Shown here: in pieces, positions 1 through 10,000 of the stretch
Numbering within the stretch: the stretch's first letter is position 1
Layout: every line of letters starts with the position of its first letter
Origin: Leptodontidium sp. MPI-SDFR-AT-0119
Taxonomy: Eukaryota; Ascomycota; Leotiomycetes; Helotiales; Leptodontidiaceae
DNA: 64,000 nt
Reading direction: 5' to 3'
NCBI GenBank assembly: GCA_020726505.1
Contig: JAHLEZ010000011.1
Coordinates: 1,240,001 to 1,304,000, forward strand
The notes under the pieces: model-generated
Seen by the model: the letters and a program-made list of their open reading frames with translations, nothing else
Told to the model about the DNA's origin: nothing
The model's database searches: none
Program-made: the position numbers and the translations under genes

Positions 1-1030
1 CTGGACAAGAAAGTAGCCTCAATACCCGGAACGGAACAGGGAGCGGAAAGGAGAGAAGGTGGTATAATAGAAGTGAGAGAGAAAGGGAACAACGAGAGAA
101 GTAACGAGATAAGTCTTAGCTTTAGTTTCTCGCAATTCTGGTAAGTAAAGCAAATTCAAGCAATTCCATAATCGATAAAACTTGCGTCTGATAATCCGGA
201 AGCGCGACTTGCGAAAATCAAATTATTACCCTTAATAACACCCAACTTTTTTGCTCTTGCTCTTGGGCACTTTCATGACGATAAAGTAGTGTGCTGACAC
301 GTGTTCAGGAACGAATGTGTTCACCGGCTACCACGAGCACAGACAACGCTGGTACCCTGGTTCTGTTTTGCAGAATCTCGACATTAGCAGACCAAGGATA
401 TACTACGATCCCATCAGAGACATCTGACTGAGCGGATAACGAGGGTTGGACAAGAATGGAGACATTGAGAGAGCCGGAGAGGATTTTCACCTCTGTATCT
501 TACAAGGATACAAACGGAGATTATGGCCAGGAGAGCAGAGGCGTCGTGTTGCCATTCTTCTATTGCTGAGCCAGATCGTTTGGAGGGACCCAAGCTGGCG
601 CGAAGTCTGTATTACAGGCCCTTCAGCGACAAAAAAAACCACTAAGCAAAATCGGAATTTCACTCTCATTCTGAGATTAAACGTTCAATGTTATTAGAAT
701 CATTTTCGTCTTTATTGTATTCGCATCCTCTAACCTTGAACAATTTTGATTTGTAAATCTTGGAGGCAACCGAGCCCAACTTTTCGATTCCGCTTTGGCG
801 GAGGCCTGAAAATATCGCTGTAATGCACAGACATATGGTCGACAGGCTCTTTACTACTGATTACACTGCCAAATATGCAAGCGCCTTAGAAGAAGCCATA
901 ATCATCCAGCTCCAATTTGACTATTATCAGTTCACAATATATGTATGATTGCAATAGATAAGGGTTGAAAGAGTTTGATATCTTTTACATGGGCCCGCTG
1001 GGCATTAATTGCTCGCCGGATTCAACTGGA
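1..1030. other. left-edge stretch without a supported gene
   Basis: Two short open frames (446-697 and 760-948, both +) have no recognisable domain and look like chance. I see no RNA gene, repeat or promoter that I could defend. Confidence 0.5.
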
Positions 1031-1993
1031 CTACTCAAATGACTCAAACCTCCTCCTTTCGTCCTCATTCACACTCAAATGCCTCACCGTCCACCCCCAA
1101 AGATCCTCCTGCTTCACCGTCTCGTAACTTACCACACTACTCTTGATCTGCTTGGCCCCTTCAAAGTAAACTCCATTCTTGCCCTCCCCTCCCTCTTTCA
1201 CAATAGTTATTGCCACCAAGTTTGCCGCTGACTCCTTCGCCGTGTGGATATTGGGACTCACCACCGCACGCAGCAATCCCATTGTCCTCGGGATCACCTG
1301 ATCAAAAACGAATCTTACCACTCGCCCAGCCTCCCTCGTCAGCCCCGTCGACGGCATCAAGCCCGGATCAAACGCGACGACCGTCCTCCCCTGCCCCTCA
1401 TTCTCCAATCGGCGCGCAAGCGCATACGTGAACAGCACGTTACACAGCTTGCTAGTCGAGTACCGCTGGAGCCCTGGGTCCTTCTTCGACGCCTCAGACG
1501 GGTGCGCTAGCTCCTCAGCGGAAGTGTACACGGCGTCCACGACGCCGGTCTTCTGTGCCGGGTCGTGTGTCCCGCTGCTGGTGAGGACGATGCGCGCTCT
1601 TGGCGCGAGATGCGGACGCAAGAGGAAGAAGAGCAGCGCGTGCCCGAGGTGGTTCGTCGCGAATGTTTTCTCGACGCCGTCATCCGTTGTTACGTATCTC
1701 GTGGGGAACTGGATGCCGGCGTTGAGGAGGAGGTAGTGGATTGGGGGGTAGGAAGCGGCGGACCATGAGAGGACGAAGGAGCGAACAGAAGGGGTGGAGG
1801 AGAGGTCGAGTGGAAGGAAGATAACGTTGGATTGGCGGAGGGTGGAGTTGATGGTTTGGGCACAGGCGTGGGGGTCGCTACGAGAGGCGACGACGATGAG
1901 GATGGTGGGATGTTGTGCGGCGAGCGCGAGCGCGGTTTCGTAGCCTAAGCCTGAGGTTCCGCCAGTGATGAGAATGCTGCCGGTGTAAGACAT
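1031..1993 (-). CDS. short-chain dehydrogenase/reductase
   Basis: A 320-residue single-exon NAD(P)-dependent oxidoreductase of the classical SDR fold. The N-terminal cofactor loop TGGTSGLG is at about residues 11-18. An LLLNAG motif follows near residue 90 and the catalytic YSTSK (Y-x3-K) near residue 180, with serines in the preceding LTSSG strand. Full length for the family and no intron. The start is the ATG at 1993, directly before the Rossmann strand. The substrate cannot be read from the sequence. The fungal relatives I am reminded of are retinol-dehydrogenase/WW-oxidoreductase-like SDRs, many of unknown substrate. No obvious partner gene is adjacent. Confidence 0.9.
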   Translation of the reverse strand: MSYTGSILITGGTSGLGYETALALAAQHPTILIVVASRSDPHACAQTINSTLRQSNVIFLPLDLSSTPSVRSFVLSWSAASYPPIHYLLLNAGIQFPTRYVTTDDGVEKTFATNHLGHALLFFLLRPHLAPRARIVLTSSGTHDPAQKTGVVDAVYTSAEELAHPSEASKKDPGLQRYSTSKLCNVLFTYALARRLENEGQGRTVVAFDPGLMPSTGLTREAGRVVRFVFDQVIPRTMGLLRAVVSPNIHTAKESAANLVAITIVKEGGEGKNGVYFEGAKQIKSSVVSYETVKQEDLWGWTVRHLSVNEDERRRFESFE

Positions 1994-2394
1994 TGGAGCA
2001 GTAAACCGAAAAGTAAGGTGATGGAGAGCGAAGAACAGAGGATTCTAATAAGGGCCAACTTATGCCTTCCTTCAGATGGGATGACTTGGGGCAAAGGCAG
2101 GCTAAGGATGCCACTGCTTTAAGGAAAACCTGTGAGGCACAGATCCGATGGCTCTCTATCTTATTTTGCAGATACCACAACTGAAACTAGGCGCCAGGCT
2201 AGGGACGATTCCTTACGAAGGATCACACAACAGCGCCGCCGCATGTCTCGTGCAGACTTGATCGACACGGACTGAGCAACATGCAACGCGAGCCTCGCCC
2301 CTTGGTCTTCGTACCGTCGTTCATATCCCAAACCATTCAAAACCCCTCGTTGGCCACCAACGGAGAATTCGGAAAGTATGCTACCTCTAATTAT
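1994..2394. other. promoter side of the SDR gene
   Basis: No open frame of interest. This 400-bp stretch presumably holds the upstream region of the minus-strand dehydrogenase. It runs into the repeat-rich DNA at 2.4 kb. Confidence 0.4.
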
Positions 2395-2628
2395 AATAAC
2401 TTTTGGAAGCGAGGAAGGAGGATTGATTGATTCGTGTATATAACGTTAAGTGCTAAGGAGGATCATTTGATTCGTACACATAACGTTAAGTAAGACAATA
2501 ACTATCGGAAGCGAGGAAGGGGGGTCAATTGATTCGTATACATAACGTTAAGTACTACCTCTTATGACAATAATCATCGGAAGTGAGGAAGGAGGATCAA
2601 TTGATTCGTAATTATACATAACGTTAAG
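2395..2628. repeat. degenerate tandem repeat with TAACGTTAAG cores
   Basis: Four diverged copies of a unit containing GGAAG(C/T)GAGGAAGG, TTGATTCGTA and a palindromic TAACGTTAAG. The cores fall at 2441, 2481, 2543 and 2619. Spacing is uneven (40, 62, 76 bp), so units have gained or lost sequence. Probably a decayed minisatellite or transposon fragment; it lies 250 bp from a solo LTR. Confidence 0.7.
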
Positions 2629-2873
2629 TCTAGGACCTCCATGTAAGTTGGCCTTTGCCAACTTACCACGAAAGTTAAGGAGATAACGATTATACCGTAA
2701 TTTCCCGATCTCGAGTACATGAAATCGTTCTTTACTTAAAGAGAGAGGATACATATAAATGAAACTGCGAATTAAAAGTAAAGCTTTAGTTTCATTTATT
2801 ATATTAATATTATATAGGAAATACTTTTCGGTAAAGCTCGGTTAGGCCGGAATACTGGAAATGAGGCTCTGGG

Positions 2874-3182
2874 TGTTACGGCTGGCCAAAGGTTGATACT
2901 GCGAGTGGACTCAAGCTTTGTATTTGGACCTAAGGCTACGCTCAGAATCGAGAAGAAAAGACAAGGAGGAAAGGAGAGCTCTCCGTAAGGGAGGGCTCGA
3001 GTATATATACATGAGGGACCCTCCTAATGGGGCCTAGCGTAGTCGAGTGCCATTCACGTCAACATGTCGCAGGCTCGCCACCTAGTCACCTAGTCTTCCC
3101 TATCGGGCTTAGCGCCGTCGCATAGCCAGCGATGCTACGAGCCGTGTCGGTTAGAATGCGAGGCGCATCGTAGGTCGTAACA
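2874..3182 (-). mobile_element. solo LTR with 5-bp target duplication
   Basis: A 309-bp LTR bounded by TGTTACG and CGTAACA, flanked on both sides by CTGGG (2869-2873 and 3183-3187). A close relative lies in the opposite orientation at 51107-51406, which fixes the ends. No internal retroelement sequence remains next to it, so it is a recombination product of a full LTR element. Orientation relative to the lost coding strand is unknown; strand here means reverse to the 51-kb copy. Confidence 0.9.
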
Positions 3183-3187
3183 CTGGG

Positions 3188-3761
3188 CGCTCTTAATCGT
3201 TATACCTTTTACTTTTTCGAACCTTAATAATTAAGGAAGTTTATAATCGTGTTATTACAGCATACCTTAGCACTAAGAAAACGATTTAACTACTAGTGCT
3301 TGGAATACTGTGATTGCATATACGAAGTTCATGGACTAAGAACTATTTGACGTGTATCCAAAAAAAAAACGTTCTAGTAAGGCCATAATTGATGGGAATT
3401 GCGAATTGTAACTTCAAAAGTCCTCGTACAAGCTATTTTGAGTCTCAGTTGGACTGGGGCTTCCGTGGTTTGGTGTAAATCCACCACACGTCCGTCAAAT
3501 GCAGCTATAGTAGTAACATGTCATGTGAGATAGCAGCTTAGCTCGCATGCGAACATTGCATTAGGCATATCTTTTCCCTGCTTAAAATCCTGGACGGATC
3601 CCACTTGTGCTGACATATTTTACAGCTATGCCGACCCCTCGGCGGACTTGACATTTATTTAGTTCCGATTCCGAAAACAACCTATTTAAGCGACTAACAG
3701 AGCAACCGGCCGCTCCCACTTGTATAGGTTTCAAACTCCACTTCTTAGCAACTTCAAAAAA
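3188..3761. other. AT-rich intergenic DNA before the SnoaL-like gene
   Basis: No coding signal. It carries the start-proximal region of the next gene; a stretch rich in A at 3360-3370 is the only simple feature. Confidence 0.4.
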
Positions 3762-4242
3762 ATGTCGCAATCCATACTCACCGATTCAGACCTTGAGGTC
3801 CAGGAATATATCGCTAAGCGCCAACAAAACCTTACCAATGGCTTCAATAACGCCTCTGTTCCAGCCCTCATGGCAATGTTCGCCGACGACGTTGAATTTA
3901 ATGATTATGGTACCTCGTCCCATCCGTTTACTTCCCCTCCTAAGTCTATACTAATAGATACCTCTAGCCATGGGCGTACTCAACCTCAATCGCATCTCCC
4001 TCGAACAACACTTCGACCAGATGATGGCCACCTGTCGAAACATCGATATGCGCACCAAGTCTATTAGCGGGAGTAAATACTTCACCGTTTGGGAATGGAA
4101 TCTCACCGGGTACGAGCTGCCTTCCGAGCCGGGTGCGAATGGGAGGCATATTACCATAGTGGGGGTTAGTATCGCGTGGTGGAATGTGGAGGGAAAGATT
4201 ATCAAGAATAATGATTATGGGAAGGAGGTGCCCAATGCGTAG
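3762..4242 (+). CDS. SnoaL-like (NTF2-fold) protein
   Basis: Two exons, 3762-3909 and 3968-4242, separated by a 58-bp intron (GT at 3910, branch-like ACTAAT, AG at 3967). Joining them gives 140 residues in one frame. The N-terminal helix (residues 1-35) is followed by MFADDVEFNDYAMG at the junction, typical of SnoaL/ketosteroid-isomerase-like domains. The C-terminal strands contain WEWNLTG and VSIAWWNVEGKI. Such proteins act as small cyclases, isomerases or dehydratases, or only bind ligand; no catalytic residues can be assigned. I chose the second in-frame ATG (MSQS) because the first, at 3720, would add 14 unconserved residues. Confidence 0.75.
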
Positions 4243-5059
4243 TAAGGTGGGCTTTGCGTATTTCGGTGGAGCAGGTTGACTGCAATGTTGGATTCGACTT
4301 CGCCAGATCGAGTTGATTTGAGTAGTGGATATTGAAAATGATCTCTCGTCTTTTTAAGTCATACTCTCCTCCCTCCCCGTCTCAAACATATTTTGGGGGT
4401 CTCGCTCTCGCACCCGCCCCCTTTTCGTTCTCTCGGTGAGCGATTCTCCCTACGACGGTTGTACTGTATGTATTATCGTGTTTCCTCGCTCTATGTATGT
4501 CCAGATTTACCAATTAGACGAGCACGTCACGCTTTCCATTTGGTTTCCCACTATGGAGTAAGTTCACCCGAAACATGGATCCAAGAATCAGGTTGTGGAC
4601 CTCTTTTTCAGGGTGGGGAACAAAATGAGTCTAAAGTCTAAACATATTTTCAAGGAATTCTAGTGGCTTTCTGAGTGAGCCTTTTGATTGCCTGGTGATC
4701 CCGAGCGAGGACATTTGACGACGTTGTTCAAGGAACGAATGAGGTCTCAATGTGCCCCCATGATAACGGAACTGAAGGAATCGAACACATGTAAAGCCGT
4801 GCAACTACTCGAGTAACTAGCTGGAATTTCTTGTTGCCCCACCAACCACCGGAGCGACCTACCCCCCGGATTTCCCGGGACTAACTTTACGAATACAACG
4901 TTTAATTAAATAAAAAGTTAATCGAAAACCAATACCTTTGACCGCGTGCTCCGTATGGCTGTAAATAGTACTAGTGCCATTTAAGCTTAGCCAGGCAGAA
5001 TAGATCTTCATCATCATCACTAGTCAATCATTTCGCAAACTGCCCCTCCAACAACCCCC

Positions 5060-5060
<1 letters not shown>
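4243..5060. other. intergenic region
   Basis: No gene seen. An 82-codon frame at 4393-4641 (+) has no domain or homology that I recognise. Confidence 0.4.
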
Positions 5061-5090
<30 letters not shown>

Positions 5091-5095
5091 GGGAG
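5061..5095. repeat. T15-A10 hairpin
   Basis: CTCCC followed by 15 T, 10 A and GGGAG makes a near-perfect palindrome 67 bp upstream of the acetyltransferase start codon. Poly(dA:dT) tracts exclude nucleosomes, so it may belong to the promoter; equally it may be a simple-sequence expansion. Confidence 0.7.
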
Positions 5096-5161
5096 TTCCT
5101 TACTTCGAGCTTGCACGAGTCCTCAATGCCCTACCTTCGGCGGACCACCCAATAACACAAA

Positions 5162-6754
5162 ATGAAGGTCCACAACGGCGAAGAAGGACGAGGAGCAGAA
5201 TCCGTTAGAGATGAAAGCTCAGATTCATCTCAAAGCTACGAACTCTCACGCCCTGCTGGAAGGTTAGAAACCTACTTTACTCTCTTCCATGATCTCAACC
5301 TCCAGTCCAACATTATTGTCTCGGCATCGTATACTTCTACAGAAAAGCGGCCATTAGACGCATCCGTGCTCTACCCCGCGCTGCGGCTGGTGATCAAGCA
5401 ACATCCAGCCCTCTCTATCGTTACCAGCAGCCGACCCTCAACATTAAGAGCGAATCACAGCAGAGCGTGGGAAGCACGTATCAAGGTCATCAACCTCAAA
5501 GACTGCGTGTCATTTATCAACCACTTTGACACATCCAAGGATGGGCTAGCATCGCTGCTGGAGAGACAACATAACGAGTGGTACCGGACCGAAGATAAAA
5601 CGAAACCTCTATGGAGATTGCTGGTTGTCAACCACGAGCATATCATATTTGTCTACCATCACCTCATTTGCGACGGCATAGGTGGTCTAGCTTTCCACAA
5701 AGCGCTTCTCGCAGCTCTCAATACAGTCACCATGTCCCCCCAATCCTCGGAAATTTCTCCAGACGCATCTCTGGTGACCACATCTACAGCCCCTCTCGCC
5801 CCAGTTTCTTCCAGCGCTTTCATCTCTTTAGGCTACAGCTACTCTACCCTACGAGTCGCCACCACATACATATACCTTTTCCTCCTGCGGCTGTTCCTCC
5901 CCAGGTCATTCTTCTTCTTCCCCTCCATCCGCCCTCCCCCAAACCCCTCAACTCCCGGACCGCCTATCATCACAAAACTCCACTCTTTCACACTCAACCC
6001 ACAAACATTATCCCGCACTCTCACCGCTTGCAAGTCTCACACAACATCGTTAACCTCCCTCCTCACAACTCTTATTCTTACCACCCTATCCAACGACATC
6101 TACCCCCGCGCCCGCTTCGGTATTATTTCCATCCCAACGGACCTCCGACGCTACATTCCCCGCCGACTCATCACCGAATCCGAGATTCAAAACTGCGCCA
6201 GCGTATGCTTCACTAGGACCTGGCTTAACGCCTACAAGGCAGCGGGGCAAGATCTCTCAGGCTTCGAAACAACTACGACCGGTGGTCCTCTCAACAAATC
6301 GCATATCTGGGCATTGGCTGCAGCCCATCGCTCAGCACTGGAGCGCATGATTGCCCCCCGCGGACCAGGAAGCCGGCACACACCAGCGCCCATTCAGGAA
6401 TCACTCAGCATGGGTCTCCTACCCGAGGACAAAGAACCCCTTGTAGCGCAATGTTTACCGACATTATGGACGGTGAGCGGCGGTGGAGTTACCGTGTCAA
6501 ATTTGGGTCTTTTTGGAGATGCGGCTGTAGCAGTTGACGATATGCATTGGAAGATCAGTGATGTAGAGTTTTCTGTAGGTGCGACGGCCCCGGAAGTCGG
6601 AAGTGCGCTCTATTTTGCCATGGTGAGTTCTGTGGATGGTGGGTTAAGGGTTAACATTTCGTTTGCTGAAGGGGCAGTAGAGGAGGAAATCGTGGAAAGG
6701 ATTGCGATTGGGATCCTAGGACGATTAGAGGGGTTGCTGAAAGGCGACGAATGA
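5162..6754 (+). CDS. alcohol acetyltransferase-like acyltransferase (AATase/condensation fold)
   Basis: 530 residues, single exon. The catalytic HHLICDG (HxxxD) lies at about residues 163-169, inside the usual IIFVYHHLICDGIGG context. The protein is a chloramphenicol-acetyltransferase-fold enzyme of the fungal AATase family, which contains yeast Atf1/Atf2. The N-terminal RPAGRLE motif (about 30-36) and the late GGGVTVSNLG strand (about 440) also match. Family members transfer acetyl from acetyl-CoA to alcohols or sterols; the acceptor here is unknown. A proline-rich, hydrophobic stretch around residues 220-265 could be a membrane-associated insertion. The start ATG is the first in the open frame. 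Confidence 0.88.
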   Translation: MKVHNGEEGRGAESVRDESSDSSQSYELSRPAGRLETYFTLFHDLNLQSNIIVSASYTSTEKRPLDASVLYPALRLVIKQHPALSIVTSSRPSTLRANHSRAWEARIKVINLKDCVSFINHFDTSKDGLASLLERQHNEWYRTEDKTKPLWRLLVVNHEHIIFVYHHLICDGIGGLAFHKALLAALNTVTMSPQSSEISPDASLVTTSTAPLAPVSSSAFISLGYSYSTLRVATTYIYLFLLRLFLPRSFFFFPSIRPPPNPSTPGPPIITKLHSFTLNPQTLSRTLTACKSHTTSLTSLLTTLILTTLSNDIYPRARFGIISIPTDLRRYIPRRLITESEIQNCASVCFTRTWLNAYKAAGQDLSGFETTTTGGPLNKSHIWALAAAHRSALERMIAPRGPGSRHTPAPIQESLSMGLLPEDKEPLVAQCLPTLWTVSGGGVTVSNLGLFGDAAVAVDDMHWKISDVEFSVGATAPEVGSALYFAMVSSVDGGLRVNISFAEGAVEEEIVERIAIGILGRLEGLLKGDE

Positions 6755-8449
6755 TCGAGGCGTCATTTTTCTTTGGCTGTTTCAAAATTAGTGAAGATTT
6801 CTTGTATTGAAGTAGGTCCGAGCTGGAATTTGAATTCACTACTCGTGAAATGTGAAATGGTACGAAGATATCAATTAGTCAGTTAACCATGTTGAGGTTC
6901 GAATGCGTCTACTTAATGCAAGCTACTGTTCAGAGCTCGGCGAGAATGGTTCTCCTTAAACAGATACTGTAGGAGGGACAACCAGGGAGAGGTAGAGAAG
7001 CAGTTGTGCCCTTGATTATGAGGTATGGTACAAGAGAGCTATTTATGGGAAGCCAGAACGTTAGCGCCTTCGGCTAATCCACGCTACACCCCCTCAATGC
7101 TCTAACGACTCGTACGGAGCGTGCACAATGAAAACCGTATCATCCTGCTCCGAGTCTTTCCAAACACCCGAAGCAAACGTCCAGAGCAAAGAATTATTTC
7201 TCGGCATTAATCCAAAAATGTAAGCCACTAAATTTCTTGTGAGTAATCAAACAGAAGAGGTGAAAAGAAGCTCCGCCAAATAGCCTACCCCAAACTTTTA
7301 ATGCCGTCCCAGATATCGGCAGGAATTATTCCGACTGGATGGGAAAATTCCCTCACAACCAAACCACTTTATTTACTTCACCAGAGTCCACAAGCCACAC
7401 GGTACATTCAGAACAAGAGATCGTGAAATACATCACGCTACTTCAGAGAGTTACTGAATCAAGCAGTGTTTCTCCAAATCCAGAATATCTATTGGTCAGA
7501 TCCCCCTTGCTCAGTAGGAATCTCTAGCGGAATTGATACCCCGAATATCAAAGGATCATTCACGTTGTATCACAACTAAGCCCCTAATTGGGAATCCACC
7601 CAATCTGCTCAACCGGTCACCGAATCCACAACCGGTGCTCTTCATCCAGAAGATCATAGATCTGTGCTACAGCAACTAGATTATGTACAGCTCGCGCATC
7701 ATGTTATTGTTCACTTGCGTCCCCGTGACCTGGATAGCGATGAGATGTGCCAAGTAAACCGTATTTTTGTGGTGTTTGGCTAGATCGATACCTCCTGTAG
7801 CTGCACGTTCCTTTTGAGGACTCTCTTCAGTCTTTCAACCGTTCCCGAAGTGTCACCGCGTGTGGTTAGGAGGGACGATTGTCTTGTTCATATACGTGAA
7901 TGTCTTCGACGACTCGGCATACGAGGAAACTAACAACGCAGTCGCTCGTCTTGCCCCCCCCCCCAAAGAGATGCCAGGCATGGCCCCCGACATGCGGAAT
8001 TCTGATGCTGCTGCGGGGATTGTTTAGGTCTAAGAAAGCGGTGTACAGCGGGAAGGACTCGGTATAAAGGTCGATGCGGGTCACGGTATAGGTGAATTGA
8101 CAGGCGTAAACCGCAGCTTTTCGAGCAAGACTGAGCGGGTTTCTACTTTGTATTTCTCCAAGGCTAGAGGAGTATTTCCCGTAAGCTATGGTGTTTGGTA
8201 TTAAAGAAACATCTTGCCCTTGCTACTCAATGCCTGGGCCCAAATTTTTTGCCGTTCACGATGCTGTGTGTGGTCAGAGAGGCCATCCAGGTTGAGTTCT
8301 CCGCGCACAGCAGTCGAGTTATAGAAGCCAGCGCCGAGCTTAGTACAAATAGATCACGGCCCATGAACCCTTCTGCAAAGTATCCAAGTTGACAATCGAA
8401 ACCGCATTCGGTCCTAAGGTAGCACATTAACTCTCGCTTCATAGCCTTG
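6755..8449. other. gene-poor stretch
   Basis: Only short unconserved open frames. The minus-strand part up to 8450 continues from the P450 relic, but I cannot recognise further P450 motifs (no I-helix AGxDT, no ExxR, no heme Cys loop). Confidence 0.45.
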
Positions 8450-8843
8450 TGCGGGTCCGGGTTGGATAAGGGCATCCTACCCACACGCACAAAATCGCCG
8501 TACTTTTCATGCAACTGAAACACTTCTTCGTGCAATTTGAGGTCTTTATTCAACCACTGATAGTAAAATTTGGTCACTTCCGCCAAATGTGGGCCGGGAT
8601 GCTTCGGAGGTGGTGGAAATGGAGACAATAAACGCCGATGCTGGTGAACAGGGCTAGAAAGTAAATTCCAGATATCTTTGCGAAAGTTATGATGCCACGA
8701 AAGAAGCCTAGACCACTGGTGGTCTTTGGCATTAACAACGTCAATGCAAGCGCACGGAATGCCACAATCTTCATGACTTCCACGGTCTTTTGCCCATGGA
8801 TAAAGTACGACCAATGCGACACAAGACCGACGCCAGCGGCCAA
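8450..8843 (-). pseudogene. cytochrome P450 N-terminal relic
   Basis: Read on the minus strand, the first part encodes a membrane N-terminus resembling fungal P450s (GVGLVSHWSYFIHGQ, then hydrophobic helices ending in a FHHLRSIP segment). After about 8600 the match moves to another frame: KHPGPHLAEVTKFYYQWLN, then LHEKYGDFVRVG and PLSNPDP. These are the proline-rich hinge and first beta-strand motifs of microsomal P450s. So the remnant holds roughly the first 130 residues, has at least one frameshift, and lacks every catalytic motif. Confidence 0.7.
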
Positions 8844-8849
8844 AGCTCA

Positions 8850-10000
8850 GGAGACATCGGTCTGCGTACCAAACTTCACCAGATTAGAGAGTACGATGTT
8901 GCTTATCGTGAGTCAAAATCCAAAGATATGAAGAAAGTGGGAGGTAAAATCAAGACGATGACAAAAGTGCTACTGAGCAAGTCACTATCGATGTCGAAAT
9001 AGGGTCAACAAAACATTTAAGTATTGCCCGCTGCAGTAGTTTTACACCAAGCCTTATTAATAGGACTTGAAATGGACGGGCTGTTTGCTGCCTGCTCCCA
9101 ATTTCTACGTGCGGTGATCACAAGTCACTCCGAACGTAGTGGTTGGGTTTATTGAACCATGGACACAGATATTTCAAGTTTCGAGGATACATGAGTTTAA
9201 ACCGAAAGCCTATAATGGCCCGGATTTTCCCCCACCGAGGTTACCTCATTACTCTTCTATACCAAATAACTCACAAAGTTTAGATATACTAATTCATGCG
9301 GATACAGGGTTGAAAGTTGTCCGGTAAGAGCGGTATGATTACTTGTTCGTACGCAACACTGTACTGTGTATCTCTCTTGGAGTATTCTATTCGTTGGAAC
9401 TACTTTTCAATTGACCCTGCCAGAAGTATGGGCTTGTATAAGTCAACCCATTGACTACCCACCCCTCTTTCACGAAATATTGCACGATGTTTGCATGCCT
9501 GACATTATCGCGGCACGTGATGCCGTGCTTGGAAAGCTTGGGCGGGGAGCATGTAGTGAAGTGATTGGAAATGGATACAAGCCTGTTATTTGTTCATTAT
9601 AGTGCTTTTGTTGAGGAGGCTAGCTTGCTGAGCCCGATGCGGAATGCTCGACGAAAAATTGTTCGTTCTGGGGTGCAGAGATACGAAAGTTCTGATTGTC
9701 TGGAAGCTATTAAGGAGGCACAGAATATGAGTTTACAAAGGTTGGGATTTGAGGGGAATTGGGTGGGGAATGAAAATGACTTGGTTCAGTCCCCGAAGAA
9801 CATGCTTAAACGTGCCTTGAAAAGAGCCTCCGAATTGCATGGCTAAAAGGTACTGGGAACAACACGGGTTATCGAGTATTTCTACCAATGAGAGGAGAGT
9901 CAAAATGCGGGTACAACAACATACATACAAGTTTATATTATATGCAACGGGTATCTAGAACAACTGTTCCTACATAAACTACATGGGTGGTGTAATACAA
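8850..10000. other. intergenic, unassigned small frames
   Basis: Frames at 9139-9327, 9366-9602 and 9565-9846 (+) overlap or abut and could be exons of one small gene. I recognise nothing in them and see no convincing splice sites, so I do not call a gene. Confidence 0.35.

Noticed and set aside
2395..2628. Spaced repeats that might suggest a CRISPR array
   Set aside because: Unequal spacing, diverged units, and a eukaryotic genome with introns and LTR elements.
9139..9846. Three neighbouring plus-strand frames as one spliced gene
   Set aside because: No convincing splice sites join them and no motif is recognisable.
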